Below, one piece after another: positions 13,373 to 26,105 of a stretch of DNA of 64,000 nucleotides; position 1 is the stretch's first letter, and each line of letters starts with the position of its first letter. Below the pieces are notes generated by a model. The model was not told the DNA's origin, did no database searches, and saw only the letters and a list, made by a program, of their open reading frames with translations. Both the position numbers and the translations under genes were made by a program. Source of the DNA: Chaunax sp. Z400 (lineage: Eukaryota; Chordata; Actinopteri; Lophiiformes; Chaunacidae); the NCBI GenBank assembly GCA_037577475.1, contig CM075186.1, forward strand, positions 2,701,501 to 2,765,500, in the 5' to 3' direction.

Positions 13373-13655
13373 CGTGAGGCGGTCTCTACCTGGACATGAC
13401 AGACGGTGGCGTTGCAGAGACTGGAAGACAATCAATCCATGAAACATTCAATTATAACCTGCTTTCAATAAAATCATAACTAACACCAGACAGACCAAAA
13501 TGAACTAAACAGGAGTTTTTGAATCTGACACGAGCTCAAGCTGCTGTTCATTTATGATCCTGAGAGATAATGAGACACACAAATCTCAACAGAAACAACA
13601 GCAGAAGGAAACAAATAGACAAAATATTAATGTTTGAAGATTCACACTGACTGAC

Positions 13656-13720
13656 CTGAACGTGACGCTCCTCCAACAACGATCACAACCGCAGGGAGAG
13701 TCAGCACCCAACAGTTCAGG
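13656..13720 (-). other. Candidate non-coding first exon of gramd4
   Basis: On the minus strand a good donor (CAG followed by GTCAGT) ends a possible exon at 13656. A pyrimidine-rich acceptor at 13421 would join it to the start-codon exon. The 5' boundary is a guess. There is no direct transcript evidence; this is inference from splice signals only. Confidence 0.25.
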
Positions 13721-14799
13721 CAACTCCCATTAAGACTTACACCAACAACCAATCACACTCCATTTGATCATCATCATGCTGTTTGTTCAGGGAGGACATG
13801 TTTATTGTTCCCCAGGTTCGTGGTTCGTCCTCTGCTCTCCTGACTGACACTGGGCCGTAAAAACGCAGGACTTTTTTTTCAATGGCAAATGGGTCATTAC
13901 AGATGCAATTTTGTTGCTATGCAACTATTATGTAAATTGTAATTTAACTGTATATGTTATTATACAAATATTTTTATTTAGAATAGGATAATATACACCC
14001 AGTAAGTAATAATAATTCTGTAATAACCACTTTAAAATGGTTAATTCATGTTTTCAAATTACATATTTTTTTTAACAAAGGAGTTTTAATATGTTAATAA
14101 GCAAACTTTAGATGTCCTGGTGGGTGATTATTGTTACCTGCCTGTCTTTATGCTACGCTAAGCTAACCAGCTACTAGCTGTAGCTTGATAATTACCATAC
14201 ATGATAGTGGTATCCATCAGATAGTCAATTGGTTTATTTCTTAAAATACTGAACCATTCCTTCACACCTTAATATTTCCTTAATTTGCTGCCCGCTGAAT
14301 AACATCAGGTCAATTGGGGCTTTCCCCATTCGCTTTTCAATACAGTCCGTGGTTAAACCCATGATGATCTCAGTGATAGCTGCAGCCTGTAACAGTCAAC
14401 TACAGAAGATTAAAGGTGCTGTTCTGAGGATCACTAAGCGGTTTGACTGGTATGACTGCTTCTAATGATTCCAGTCTAATTCTGTATATCTTCAACCACT
14501 TCCAACACTGTATGGACATGTTATTTAATGACTGTCTGTAAAAATTCACACACACCACTACTGACTATCTGACTGGTCTGACAGCATCTAGAGAGAATAT
14601 CGTCTCAGCCTTTATCTGAACATATTTCCACGCTGAATATAGAGGTGAGAACAGGCCCGATGAGTTGGCCGACTGAGAGCACTCAGAGAGCACATACCTC
14701 AGGCCTCGGACAGAAGACATGGGTGTGATCGTGAGTGTACATTTCATTTTTTTTATCATCATGATAATCAACTGTTGCATCACTGTAACCTTTACTCAG

Positions 14800-15170
14800 A
14801 TCTGCCTCATTCCAGAAAATGATGTAATACCAGCTAATTCCTTCACCCTGGAAATCTACTCCTAGCATTTGGAATAATGTGTTTATAATCAGTAGTTTAT
14901 TAGTTAACAATGAAAATATCGCTTTCCATTTGATGGCAGATCTGGATCCATTCATCCAGTGCCATCCAGATTATGATCCGGATCTGGGAGAGTAAAAAAT
15001 ATATTGATCTGGATCTGGACTTAATTGGACATTGTGGCAGAACATCATGAGTTAGTCATACCTAGGTATTATCAATTACCTCCACCAAGGTGGTAATGGT
15101 TTTGTCTGTGATGGTTTTGTTTGCCTGTTAGCAGGATTACTCATAAAGTTATGAACGAATATTGATGGCC
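14800..15170. repeat. Degenerate dispersed repeat with GATCCGGATCTG phrases
   Basis: Contains ATTCATCCAGTGCCATCCAG, TATGATCCGGATCTGG, CAGAACATCATGAG and GTTTTGTTTGCCTGTTAGCA. Related wording occurs at 51060-51255, 56820-57065 and 40335-40500, pointing to one old element family. Confidence 0.4.
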
Positions 15171-15199
15171 CAGCAAAATAGAATTTTGTTTTTGTTTTT

Positions 15200-15410
15200 G
15201 AGATGCTGTTTTAATTCCACTGGGGGAAATTCTTTCTCTGCATTTGACCCATCCCTGAGGAGCACTGAGCTGCCACTACATTACGGCGCCCGGGGAGCAA
15301 ATTGGGGTTCAGTATCTTTGCTCAAGGATACTTCGACTTGTAGACTTGAAGGGGCTGGGGATCGAACCACCGACCTTTTGAACGACCGTTCTGCCGTCGC
15401 TCAGGAGGTC
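15200..15410 (+). repeat. Common fish interspersed repeat
   Basis: Carries the hallmark phrases CTCTGCATTTGACCCATCCC, GGGGAGCAAATTGGGGTTCA and GGATCGAACCACCGACCTTT, widespread in fish genomes. Any open frame through it is fortuitous. Confidence 0.65.
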
Positions 15411-16299
15411 AGTGTATTTGCATTAATACAAGCTCTTTCAGTTCAGCAGTCAGTTAGAAATAAATATCAAAATCATGCTAATGAAAACTACATGTACATG
15501 TATAAATTACTAATGGAAGAATATATAGTTTACAAGAATTGCTGAATGCTCTGGAAACAACCCATGCCCTCTTTGGAGGTCAAGTTCAACATCAAATTGT
15601 TTCCATCAAAATACAAAAAAATAACAGTTTTATTTTTTTTTATTAGCATTATTAGCGTCATTCCTAATATATATGTACAATTTGTCAATGAAAGAATACA
15701 CCGTTTTCTAGATGTGCTTCAAAAACAAAAATTCATTTTGTCTTTAGAATTAGATGTTGCCTTTGAAACATAAAACTTTTTTTCCTTCTTTATAGCAAAA
15801 GGCACCACTCCAAGATTCATGTAAATAATACTGAACGGTTTCTGAAGTTTGCCGCGGGGAAAAATGTTTAGACGGACCCGCAGTATTTCCCGGGGGGATG
15901 AAAATTGTTTTACTGATTGAGGCGGTCATGAGTGTCTAATGATAGAAATTACTACCTCTACTTCCGTTTACCACAGGTACTAATGACAGCTAATCACCTG
16001 CTGCTTACCTGTGGATCCCAAAGAGGGTCTACGGAAGCCAAAACGTCCGCGGGGTGCAGGTTAGCTACACCTGGACACCTCAAAAGGTGGAGAAGAATAA
16101 GAAGGGCTGTCAGAGGAGGGGGTTTCTCACCTTGAACCGAAGCTGAAGCAAACTTTCCCTCCTTCTTTCCTTCCAAGCCGTCAACACCAGTTCCAACCCG
16201 CTCCAAATTGGGTCAGGTTCCTCTCAGACACGCTCAATACCCGTCTTCCCCCTTTGTCCCGACAGGTAGCCCAGATTTGGTCTTTGGCGTCCTCACTGA

Positions 16300-16546
16300 C
16301 ACGATACACAACTGCTGTGGGCGTGGTCGCGAGTGGCACACAAACGAGGAAGTGACGCGATCACGCTGCGCTCTTAAAGTGAACGTCGGAGTTCAGGAAG
16401 GCGGAACCCAAACAGGAAGGAAGTTTGAGATGAGTTAGGCAGACAGCCATTCAGTGATATTTACTGTGTGGTGAGAGTGAACAGGGTCCTGGAGTGACCC
16501 TGTTAAGTCTGTTTATAACCTACAGAGTTTCAGCTGAGAGGCGAAC
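16300..16546 (+). promoter_or_regulatory. Probable promoter and 5'UTR of the nucleotidase-like gene
   Basis: GC- and CpG-richer block (GCGTGGTCGCGAGTGG, AAGTGACGCGATCACG) directly upstream of the start codon at 16547. There is no clear TATA box. Assigned by composition and position only. Confidence 0.4.
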
Positions 16547-19500
16547 ATGGTCTCCACGATCCCAAACACCGACGTGAAACAGGTAAGACTCACCTGGGGG
16601 GGAAGCTGTCTCACCCCGAAAGGCCGCGAGACAGTTGCTATCACTCACCTCCACCCAGCCCTGACAAACAGAAGCGATATCTCACTAATCCATGCAATAT
16701 GATATGATATGATGCATTTGGGTAGACAGATAAAGGTATCATGGCTCTAAAAAAGAGTCTGTTTTCAAACTGAAGGCTACTCAAAAAAAAAATAAGTCAA
16801 ATGTAACCAAACCTCCATATGATGAGAATTATCATGAAACCTGTGCCACACATAGAAGCACAAGGAATTTTAAAATGGAGAAAAGGTTTTTTTTCAAATT
16901 GGGCCAACAATGATAGGTGTGTTTCTGAATCCCTTGAGTGTACATGAAACATGGCTGCAATGTTTGTGTATTGTCTGCTGAATCGATGAGAGGGACCAGA
17001 TTATTTAAAATGCTGCATAAGTCCTTTTCTTAGCTGTGACATACCTTCACCCTTAGTGATGCGATGCTATAATAGCATATTTTATAATAGGAATTCAGAC
17101 CGGAGAATAGGAGGCTAAAGTAAGGGCCTGCAAAGAGTGATCAGAAGCTGACCGCACAGAACAAGCACAACTGTTCTTTAAGAGAGGTTCTGTATTGTTC
17201 CCCTGTTGGTTCTCCAAACACTGTTTAATTTGATTTAAAGGTCAGATAAAAAAAATGATGGTAGATATAGAACTATTGTATGTATTTATTTCTTTGGTTC
17301 TGTGTCTGCTCCTCTGCAGAAAGATGCTGACCGTGCAGTGGTTGTTGCAGTAGCGTCGTGTGCAGTGTTTGAATCCACAGCTGATGATGGCAGTGACGCG
17401 TTCAGAGTGGGTATTGCTCTCCCTCTGCTGCAGGTAAGAGTTAAATACCCAGCCAAAAACATATAACTGTGTTGTGTGTGTGTGTGTGTGTGTTAGTGTT
17501 ACCCATCTTAGATGGCTGTATGTAATGAATGACGAGTGTGGCATAATCTGTAATTATCCTCTTGACAACAAATCCCATGTGCCAACACAAACCAATAATA
17601 AATTGATTGAGGACCATAGACAGAATAATGAGGTCAAGTGGATTTTGGTAAAAATATAGGATATCACCAGAGTAAAGTTGTAAGAGAAGAGTTCCGATAA
17701 TGTTTTCTTCATACACATATATTATTCTTAGGCGCTGCAGAAAGTGAATGAACGTCTGCTGGAGGACAATCCTGCTGAGTCACTGCTGTTTGATGTCGTC
17801 CTGATCACCACAGACAGCCAGCAACAGCAGCAGAGCTCCCGCATCATCAGCAGCACCAGACATCACGGTAATTCAAATTAAATTATCAGCAGCGGCACCA
17901 AAGATGACGGTAATCTAGCTTTAACCTCCAGTAGACGGATAACTGTCAGTCACTGATAGTGATGGAGTTCTTAAGTGTTGTCGGTGAAAATGTTAACTTC
18001 CTGTCGTGATGTTGTCGCCGCTCCGTTGCAGGTCTCGAAGTCAGCAGGTTCTGTTTTTCTTGTGAGGAGGATTTCATCGAGAGTTTGCTGGTAAATAACG
18101 TGCAGCTGTTCCTGACGACTGACGGAAATGAGATGCAGCAGGCGTCACACAAAGGTCAGGAAGTTTCTTCTTCCCTGTCATTTATTACAGCGACTGTGCG
18201 ACGATTATGAACCTCCAGATGTTTTGAGAGTCTGAGGAGGTCTTCCTGCTGGTCTTTGTCTCCGTCATATCTAAAAAATAATGATCATCATGATCATGAT
18301 TTTGGTTCAAGAGGAAATCAAACAAAATGTCTTTGTAATAACTTGAAAATCATCATGGGATAATGATCTGTATGTGCCAGAAATTCAGAATAAAAAGCAG
18401 GTTTGGAAACAAAAGAGTACAGCTGAAGCTGACGGGAATGTCTTTAGTATTGCAGGTATTTGGTCAAAATCAAACCATTGGAAAGAAACTTTGACCCTGA
18501 CGATGGCTCTACATGAGAAGATTCTTTCAGTTCATCCTGAGGGGAACATGAATGTTTAAAAACCAAATCCGATCCAAAGCTGTGATGTTAGAATATAAAC
18601 CTTAAAAAAAAAATCTTAAGAAATATTGGTTGCTTTTCACCTCGTGTGGTTTCTGGCTAAAAAGCTCGTAGTTTGACCAGAATTCGACCGGCTTTGATAA
18701 TCATTGATAATGTATTAATAGGTGTCCAGGTGTGTGTGTGTGTGATTCATCCTTCCTGTCTTTGGTCCAGGTGTCCTCTCAGCACTGCTGGACCAGCAGA
18801 TGACTTTCTGCCCGTCAGAGCAGCTCAGAGTGATGTTCTGTGGGGACGCTGTCATCCGGTCAAACAGTGGCCCGACGCCGGCGAGCCGACAGGCTGCTCA
18901 GGTACTCACAGCAACATCCTCCTGATTCATCTCACTCACGTCTTTAAGGTATTTTATGTGGGATTCGTCAGTAGCTGTATGTAAACACACAAGTAAGCAA
19001 TTCTGGAGAAAGGGTTTGATCATTGTGTCCCAGGTCATCAATAACCACCAACTTAAACTGTCGGTATTCAAAAGCCTGGGAATGAGAATCGGCTACCTTT
19101 CTCCAGAATTGTTGATGCCCAGAAACGTCTTAAAAAGCATCAAAATAATAAGAAAAAACAGGCAGAGGGCAGCATCTCCGCAGATAAAAGACCCTTTTTA
19201 GACACACTGTTTAAGGCAGGACTGCTGGGCCTTTACTGCTCTGCACTATTCTGGCTACAAGTTAAAAAGGAGTAATGGGGGGCTTCATTGTTGTTTCACC
19301 TCTGAGCCGGCAGCGGAGGTAGTAACATCCCCAAATCTACGTCTGTATAAACAGAGGAGGTCAGTAAGGCGGTAGGTAGGACAGGAAGTTTTGATGATGT
19401 GTTTTGCATCCAACCTTAAAACCGGATGATGACGTTCTTCTTCTCCAGAGTTTCTCAGCTCATCTTGGTGAGCTTCGGCAGAGGTTCGGCATGTTCCACA

Positions 19501-19694
19501 GTCCCCTCAGCATCGTTCTGGTGACGTCCCGTGGCGGCAGGGAGAGCTGCGGCGGCGCCTTGAGGACGCTGCGGTCACATGGAGTCAGCGTGGATGAAGT
19601 GTACTGCCTAGCCGGGACTCCACGGGGTCCCATCATGTCCCTGCTCCGACCTCACTTCCTGCTCAGTGAAGGCTTCGGCGGCCTCGAGGAATGA
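16547..19694 (+). CDS. Cytosolic 5'-nucleotidase I (NT5C1A/B)-like protein, probably catalytically inactive
   Basis: Six coding exons with matching phases: 16547-16582, 17320-17433, 17732-17867, 18032-18154, 18771-18901 and 19449-19694, giving 261 residues. Family signatures: ALQKVNERL (51-59), LLFDVVLIT (68-76), SEQLRVMF (152-159), LVTSRG, GALRTLRSHG (216-225), VDE and LAGTPRGP (234-241). NT5C1 enzymes dephosphorylate AMP/IMP in the cytosol and are usually about 100 residues longer. The position where the family has an Asp-Gly-Asp-Ala-Val loop, which fits HAD motif I, reads FCGDAV here (Cys160). The later Phe-Asp-Asp of the RPHIFFDD block reads RPHFLLSEG. The asparagine-histidine and glycine-glycine-lysine positions in between are also changed. 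A five-glutamine run lies at 80-84, and about 20 residues after the GDAV loop are absent. It may be a pseudoenzyme or regulatory paralogue. A poly(A) signal AATAAA is at 19936. Confidence 0.87.
18990..19105. repeat. Inverted repeat in intron 5 of the nucleotidase-like gene
   Basis: ATTCTGGAGAAAGG at about 18999 and CCTTTCTCCAGAAT at about 19097 are perfect inverse complements about 85 bases apart. This suggests a small foldback element or its remains. Confidence 0.5.
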
Positions 19695-20914
19695 CGACAT
19701 CATGTCGGGACATGATGTCACATAACTTCACAAAAAAGTTCAATAAGTGGCCAAATCCTCAGGCTAAACTCAAACCTGTTTGAAGCATCAGAGATCACAG
19801 ATCCTGATGGAAAACTAAGTGAGGCCCCGCCTACCAATGAAATTCAAACCATCGGATTGGATGCTGTTACACAAAAGTAAACCCAGCCTTATTTTTTAAT
19901 TATAACATATTTTCTTTTTTCTTTTTCTTTTTTCAAATAAATTTATATTTTTTGAATGAGGTTGTATAAATCAACTGGAGTGAATCATCATGTGTAGCTA
20001 CTACAGTCCAGTAGATGGCAGTCTAACCTTTCAGAAATCTGATCATGTTATTGATGAGAAAAAAATGTGTGTTTCCAAATTCTTGGGGGCGAAATGAATG
20101 GGGGTCTATTATGGAACTGAAGCCCCAAAATGTAATGTTTATTAGATTTTATTAAATAATTTTTTTTTGTAGCTTCAATTATTATGAAAAGCCTCTCTGT
20201 AACTAATTGTGCCATCATGCACCACAAGCCACTTATACTACTTGATACCGAAGGAAAACTCTCATGGTTCTCATTTTCTATGACTAATCTACAAGAAAAG
20301 TCTCTCTGATATAATTTACTTGAATTAAAATCTATAATTATTTGTCAGACATGACTGACTGGATTTTGTTATACACAGCAGGAAAAAAGTCAGTTTTTTT
20401 CCTGCATCGTGCAGCACATTAACATGTTTTATTGTGCTTTTTTTTCACGTTTTAGACCAGCTCAGTTGTTCAGATAATGGGCTCCATCAGGCCGTTTACT
20501 CCTGATATCCAGTGGATGTGGTTCATTCTGCAGGAACATTTCTATATCGCTCAGAGTGGTTTCAAAGGTCTTATAACAAATAACAAATATGTACTTTAAT
20601 GAGAGTACGAACACAATATCTCATCTTCATTTTCTGAAGCACTATATTCATGAGATATGAGATGAGTCTCAAGAAATCATGTTTTTTGTGTCTACAAGAC
20701 AATTAGAAAATCTCAGACAGAATATCTGTCTCAGTGACTCACCTGTGGTCTTGATAATTGTTTGATATCCATATATTAAAAGGGGGAAATACATTTAGTT
20801 GTGCGAGGTGTTTTTTGTTGTTGTGATGTGTAAAGACCACCAGCAAGTGGCAGTAGAGAACAAAAAGAGGCAGGTAAGATAACTGAACGCTATTGAAATG
20901 ATTTTTCAAGGTTC

Positions 20915-21260
20915 AGTAAGTGTTGAAGAGGCTTCCAGCAGTCCTGGAGAGGCTGCAGTCGCCCTTGAGGTCATTACAGAGGTGCTTGAGAAAGATCCAG
21001 TGGTAACGGGAGCTTCCTTTAGTTCTTGAAGAGGCTCTGGTCGTAGAGGTACTTGACAAGTTTCCAGGATCCTCGAGGTGGTTCCAGGGTCCTTGGAGAG
21101 GCTGCAGCTGTCCTTGAGGTGGTTCATGGGATTCACTAGGGGGTCATAGTGGTATGTGAGAAGGTTTCAGATGTACTAGACAAGTTTGCAGGATCCTTGA
21201 GGTGATTCCAGCGATCTGTGGTAAGGCTCCCATCACACTTGGAGATGCCCGGGGGGGTTC
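20915..21260. repeat. Decayed minisatellite
   Basis: Repeated variants of TCCTTGAGGTGGTTCCAG and GGAGAGGCTGCAG follow one another with a period of roughly 35-60 bases. A weak continuation is at 21540-21620. The open frame across the minus strand is a by-product of the repeat. Confidence 0.6.
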
Positions 21261-23459
21261 AAGTCGTAGGGTATCTGTTATCCCATAATTCAACATTCAG
21301 CAGAAATGGTGGAGGTCCACACAACTGAAGAAATCAAATGTTGAGATGGAGACAAGTCCACTCAGGAAATTAATTTGCTGATGATAATAAAACACAGTCT
21401 CACATCTGCTTTGCTGTGTGCTCTTGTAATGCAGATGATTTTTTACTCCTGAGCATTTTTTTCTTTCATTAAAGATATTTTTCTACCTTTGAATTGTTTT
21501 AATGACTGGTATAATGGCCCTTGAGTACGTTCTAGGTGGGGTTTACTAGGTGGTTAGAGGGAATCTTGGAGGTCTGATGCACTTTTAGGTCTTGGAGGAG
21601 ATTCCAGAGAGCCTTGAGAACATTTATTTATTTTAAAAATAATCAGTGCAACATCCTGAGACAGAGCACATCCAGAGAATCCAGCAGGTCCACGTGATCC
21701 GTTTCAGTTATCAGAGGATGTAAATCAAAACGGAGGCCGAGCTGCTCGCGTCGGGAGCCGTCATCTCATCCCTGCTGCCACAAATTAAAACATGTTCAGT
21801 GAAATGAAACGGCTGGATGTAGGCGACGATGAGGCGATCTGTTCCTGACAGTCTCGTATCACCTAAATGATCTGGAGCAGAAAACATTTTTGTTTCATTA
21901 TCCAGAGTGAGTTTTCTGATGAACACTGCATATCATCAGCTCGTGTTCAGATCTGATGGAAAACCAAATTACCTTTCATTTAAAAAATGAGCCTCCAGGA
22001 AGCTTCGTGTGTCCTTCTGAAGGAGCTTCCAGCAGGATGCATCATGAACTAATTCAGTTGTGTGTCACACTATACAGGACAAGAATATCAGAATGAATTA
22101 ATTGCTGCTTTTCACTCATTCCCCGCCTTTTTTCGTTCTGCTGTTTACTATGTGGCTCCTTGACCAGGTCAAAGCTTAAAAACTACAAAGTCCACAAATC
22201 ATCCCGACCACAGACAGTCAGATGGAGATTTTTGTGTTATGTTAGCGTGGAGCTGCTATAGCCTGCAGCAGAGATGACGAGAAGCCTGCAGAGGTCCTCT
22301 AAGATCATTCCTTTCTTACTCCACAACAGATTTCACAATAAACAACATAACTGTTCTGTGCAGCCCTATGTTTATGTCATCCTTTAAATGTCAAATGACT
22401 CAATGATAAATGGTAGGTTTGTTATGTTTCTGAAATGTTCTGTTCCGTCATCACAACAGAAAATAAAAGGTGTAAAAATTTAAAAACTCATGACTCATGT
22501 GGTGACCCTCAGTGTCAGCTGAGAGGAGTCCAGGCCGTCATTAGAAAATCAGGGATCACAATGCTGCAAAATGAAAACCTACAAAGTGACCTGAACGCTT
22601 TGTTGGTCTGATAGAAAATCAATAACACGATCAGCTCCACTTCTTCCATTGGTATCAGAAATGTCCCGTTTTCTTTCAGGTTCTGAGAAGAACAATGTTG
22701 GTGGAGGTGAACAATGAGGCTTTTGTGCTGCTTACGTGCAGAATCTGGTGGAAAAGAACCACATTAGGAGACCAACAGCTATGATCCTCTCTTCTTTTCC
22801 CTGCTGCTTCTGCTCTCAGCCACAGGCAGGAAGGTCAGGATGGAGGGATGTGATGGAGGAGGAGACGGATGCGGAGCATCTGTTGGATCCTGAAGCGAAC
22901 TGGAGGGCAACGGCAGACTGACTGAGCTCCACTCTGAAGGAAACTAACCAGATTTGATCTTTCTGCTAACGAATATTGTGGATAAAAAGAGGCTGGATGA
23001 CTCTGTATTAACATGACTGTGTCTGATGCTATCATGATTATTTCATAACATTTTTATTAATAAAAAGAATAAAAAATTTAATTCATATTGAGGTTTCTGT
23101 ACATTTGACAGACAATGGAAATGATTGATTCAGAGCTGTTTCATGGTTTTGCATTTAATATATCAAATGTATTCTCTGTCTTTTCATTTATCTTCGTATC
23201 TATTAGGTCTTTTTTCTTTTTTTGCTGCACCTTCAGAGTGTGCATGTCTGAAGGATGTGGTAAAAGCAATCAATAACAGAAGAAAAGTTGTCTTTCACTT
23301 ACAGTACATCTGTAAAAGTACAATGTCAATCATTCTTATAATGATGATTAGATGAAGTGTACAAAGTGAAACACAAGGCCTTGAGGACACTAAAGAAAAA
23401 AACACATATATAACATATTAAAAGAGTCTACAGTCTGTTCGATCGAGGCTTCAGGCTAA

Positions 23460-23726
23460 AATCAACAGACAGAATCAGCTGGCCTGACGATCTGAGATAT
23501 CAGAGGGCTGGAAAGAGGGCAGAGGAGGATGCACTGAGCCATGTAAAGCATTAAAAGCAAATATAATCGAATCCTGCAGCCAGCGCAGGGACATCAGTCC
23601 AGGTGTGATGCTGTCTCTCCTGGTAACAGTTAATAATCTGCAGCACCGTTCTGCACCAGCAGCAAGTGATGACTGACTAATCCCCAAATACAGAGTACAG
23701 CAGTAATCCTGCAGAGGGAAAGGCAA
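23460..23726 (-). mobile_element. LINE reverse-transcriptase C-terminal fragment (L2-like)
   Basis: The minus strand encodes YCCTLYLGISQSSLA, then RDSITPGLMSLRWL and FAFNALHG. This is the typical wording of the thumb/C-terminal region of fish L2-type LINE ORF2 (YCN.LY.G, ITP.L..LHWLP, K.LNG). Open over 83 codons but truncated on both sides. Confidence 0.7.
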
Positions 23727-24886
23727 TTAGTACTGGTGACAATTTTCAGATCGTGACTGTTTCTTAACTGGTGAAAGCAAAGTTTCACAACGTTAATATA
23801 GGCCTACTTTAAATTTAACAGCTGGATCAAAAGTGATTTCTGTCCTGAGGATGAAGGTTAGACAACAGGGGCCCTAAGTTATCGGCTATACCCTTGGGCC
23901 AAATAAGACTGGTTCTGTTCATCATGTGAAGACAGGTATTGTTAAGGAGGGACCTAACTATGTTCTTATTATCACCAGGTTCCAATAAGAGGTATCTGCC
24001 AGCCATCTGTCTGTCACTGGTAGGAGGTATTAGAGGGATTATGTACTTTATAATATAAATTATAAGGGTCCTAAAATAGAGCCTTGAGGTGCCTCATAGG
24101 TGATGGGACCAGGAGGTTTCCAATTTGAACAGAAAAAGATCTTTCTTCCTGGTAGGAATAGTGTATTTATGACTGTGTGTAGATCCTGACAAGTTTGACA
24201 AAATGTCAAAGTTTAACAGGATAAAGAAGATTTCTGCACCAAGACAGCGATAGAAAACGCAAGACTGCAGGTGAGGCCATGTGATAACATCATCTCATTC
24301 CATCTAACCTCCTGAGAGGCAGACTGATGTTCAGATGTTCAGTTTGTCCGGCGGTGGTGATTTTTGATTGCCTCACTGACAACAGCAGCTGAGCTCTGAC
24401 GTCCTGACAAACACTCTGGATCTGAAACATGCAAACTCATTCGTACCCGTTCTTACGTCTGATTCACAGAAAACACAGAGCAGAGGAGACCAGCAGCCTG
24501 ATCGGTCTCTTCCCTGAGAGACTCAGGCTGGCCTTCCTCACACTGAGGGCTATTTTTAGCCTCCTGTTCTTATTTGTCATCTAAAGGAACTACAAAATAT
24601 GTGAACCTGCATATTAATTACAATTAAAACTTTCATACTATTTTATTCCTTCATGCTAATGCTGGAAACCCCTCAATCCTTACATGGTAACACCTAACAA
24701 ATATGTTAATGACCACCTGGCAAAACCACAGCGACCGACAGCCCATCTGGCCCCCAATCTATGACTCGACAGGGCCGCTTAAAAATAAAATAGATTATGT
24801 ATTATTATAAATATGTGTTTGAAATAACATATTTCAGCCCAAAACACTCCATATTAGCCCTTAACCCTTGCTAACATTACACTGTA

Positions 24887-25232
24887 AAGTAAGGCAGGGG
24901 TTCCCAAAATGTTCACCCCCCTGACCCCCAAAATAACGGTACCAGAGACTTGTGACCCCCGCTATCCCTGGAGGGGTTGAAGCATACAAACATGAAGCAC
25001 ACACGCACTAATAGGCTTATCCAAACACACAATGCATATTTTTACTTGCATGGTTTTATTCAAATGTAACTACTATTTATATTTTGTAACAATTTGGCTA
25101 GAATATTTCTAATTTCTAATCATTTCAAAATTTTAGTTCATTTCTGAAAATCATCTCCCAACTTCACCATTGATGTCTCATGACACCCCAAGGGGGGTCC
25201 TGACCCCCACTTTGGGAACCCGTGAAGTAAGT
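24887..25232 (+). mobile_element. Non-autonomous hAT-type element with 8-bp target duplication (copy 1)
   Basis: The element spans 24895-25224 (330 bp). It begins CAGGGGTTCCCAAA and ends TTTGGGAACCCGTG, an imperfect terminal inverted repeat. It is flanked by AAGTAAGG on the left and AAGTAAGT on the right, an 8-bp duplication with one mismatch, as expected for hAT transposition. The interior has the GTGACCCCC wording typical of these fish elements and no transposase. A second, inverted copy lies at 37419-37785. Confidence 0.85.
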
Positions 25233-25949
25233 GACGTAACTTTTAAAGACATATGATGTAATATTATCACCAGACAACAAAATGTCTCAAGACAATTTGG
25301 AAGAACTTCATGCTCGTGGATCAGTTCTGATAAGTCAAAAAGGGATTCTGAAGCTGGGTTCAGATGATATTATTGACGGGGTTGCAGAGGAAAGCAAATT
25401 TCATGTTTACCTCCGAGGCTTCATGAGGTCATTCTTAATACTTAGCCTGTGGAAAAGGTGTTGGTTGTACAACCTTGATTCCAAAAAGTACAGATCTGTA
25501 AAAAGAATTTGCAAACTTATGTTTATTGACAACAATAGTTTATGCAGTGTGTGAATTCCAAAATTCCTCTGTGGAGGGGCTAGTGTTTGATTTGGAAACA
25601 GCTGCATGTCATTTATGCAACAACGACCACCTGATTAAAAATGTGGCAACCATCCCGTCAGCTGCCACCCTGGCCATAAAACAACAACACACCTGTTAAC
25701 ACTGGAGAGGTCACTTAGTAACTAGGTGATCTGAGGGGGGGTGCATTCGCCCCTTCCTCCATCCCTGGTAGCAGAGAGCGTGCAGGGTTAGAGGGGCTGT
25801 TTAGTTGAATATGTAAGTCCAGTCATCCAGACTCATTGATCCTTATCTGACTTAGGTTAGTGCAACCTAGACTCTATGAACCCGACCATTAAGAAACCCA
25901 TAAACCTCACATACAATATAGGTGAGTGGTGTCTAAACTCTAAATGGGA

Positions 25950-26105
25950 TTGAAAAGTTGTTTGTCTCTCAAAGTGTCAGGCCTGTGATGAACTGGTGAC
26001 CTCTCCAGGCTGTATCCGGCCTTTCTCCCAATGTCAGCTGGGATAGGCTCCAGCCCTCGGCGACCCTGCCAAGAAATAGAAAATGAATGGATAGATTGAT
26101 TGATG
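25950..26105 (+). mobile_element. L2-type LINE 3' end
   Basis: Contains CCAATGTCAGCTGGGATAGG, CTCCAGCCCTCGGCGACCCT and the AATGAATGGATAGATTGATTG tail. This is the conserved 3' end of fish L2/Maui-like LINEs, which usually finishes in tandem ATGGATGG. Confidence 0.75.

Larger units (their letters stand above)
13721..16546. other. Intergenic region between divergent gramd4 and the nucleotidase-like gene
   Basis: Mostly AT-rich, with two repeat segments (14800-15170 and 15200-15410). The last ~700 bases before 16547 are richer in G, C and CpG and would hold the promoter of the plus-strand gene. Short open frames here on both strands show no recognisable domain. Confidence 0.5.

Noticed and set aside
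15162..15545. Plus-strand frame of 127 codons
   Set aside because: Covers a common fish interspersed repeat (15200-15410).
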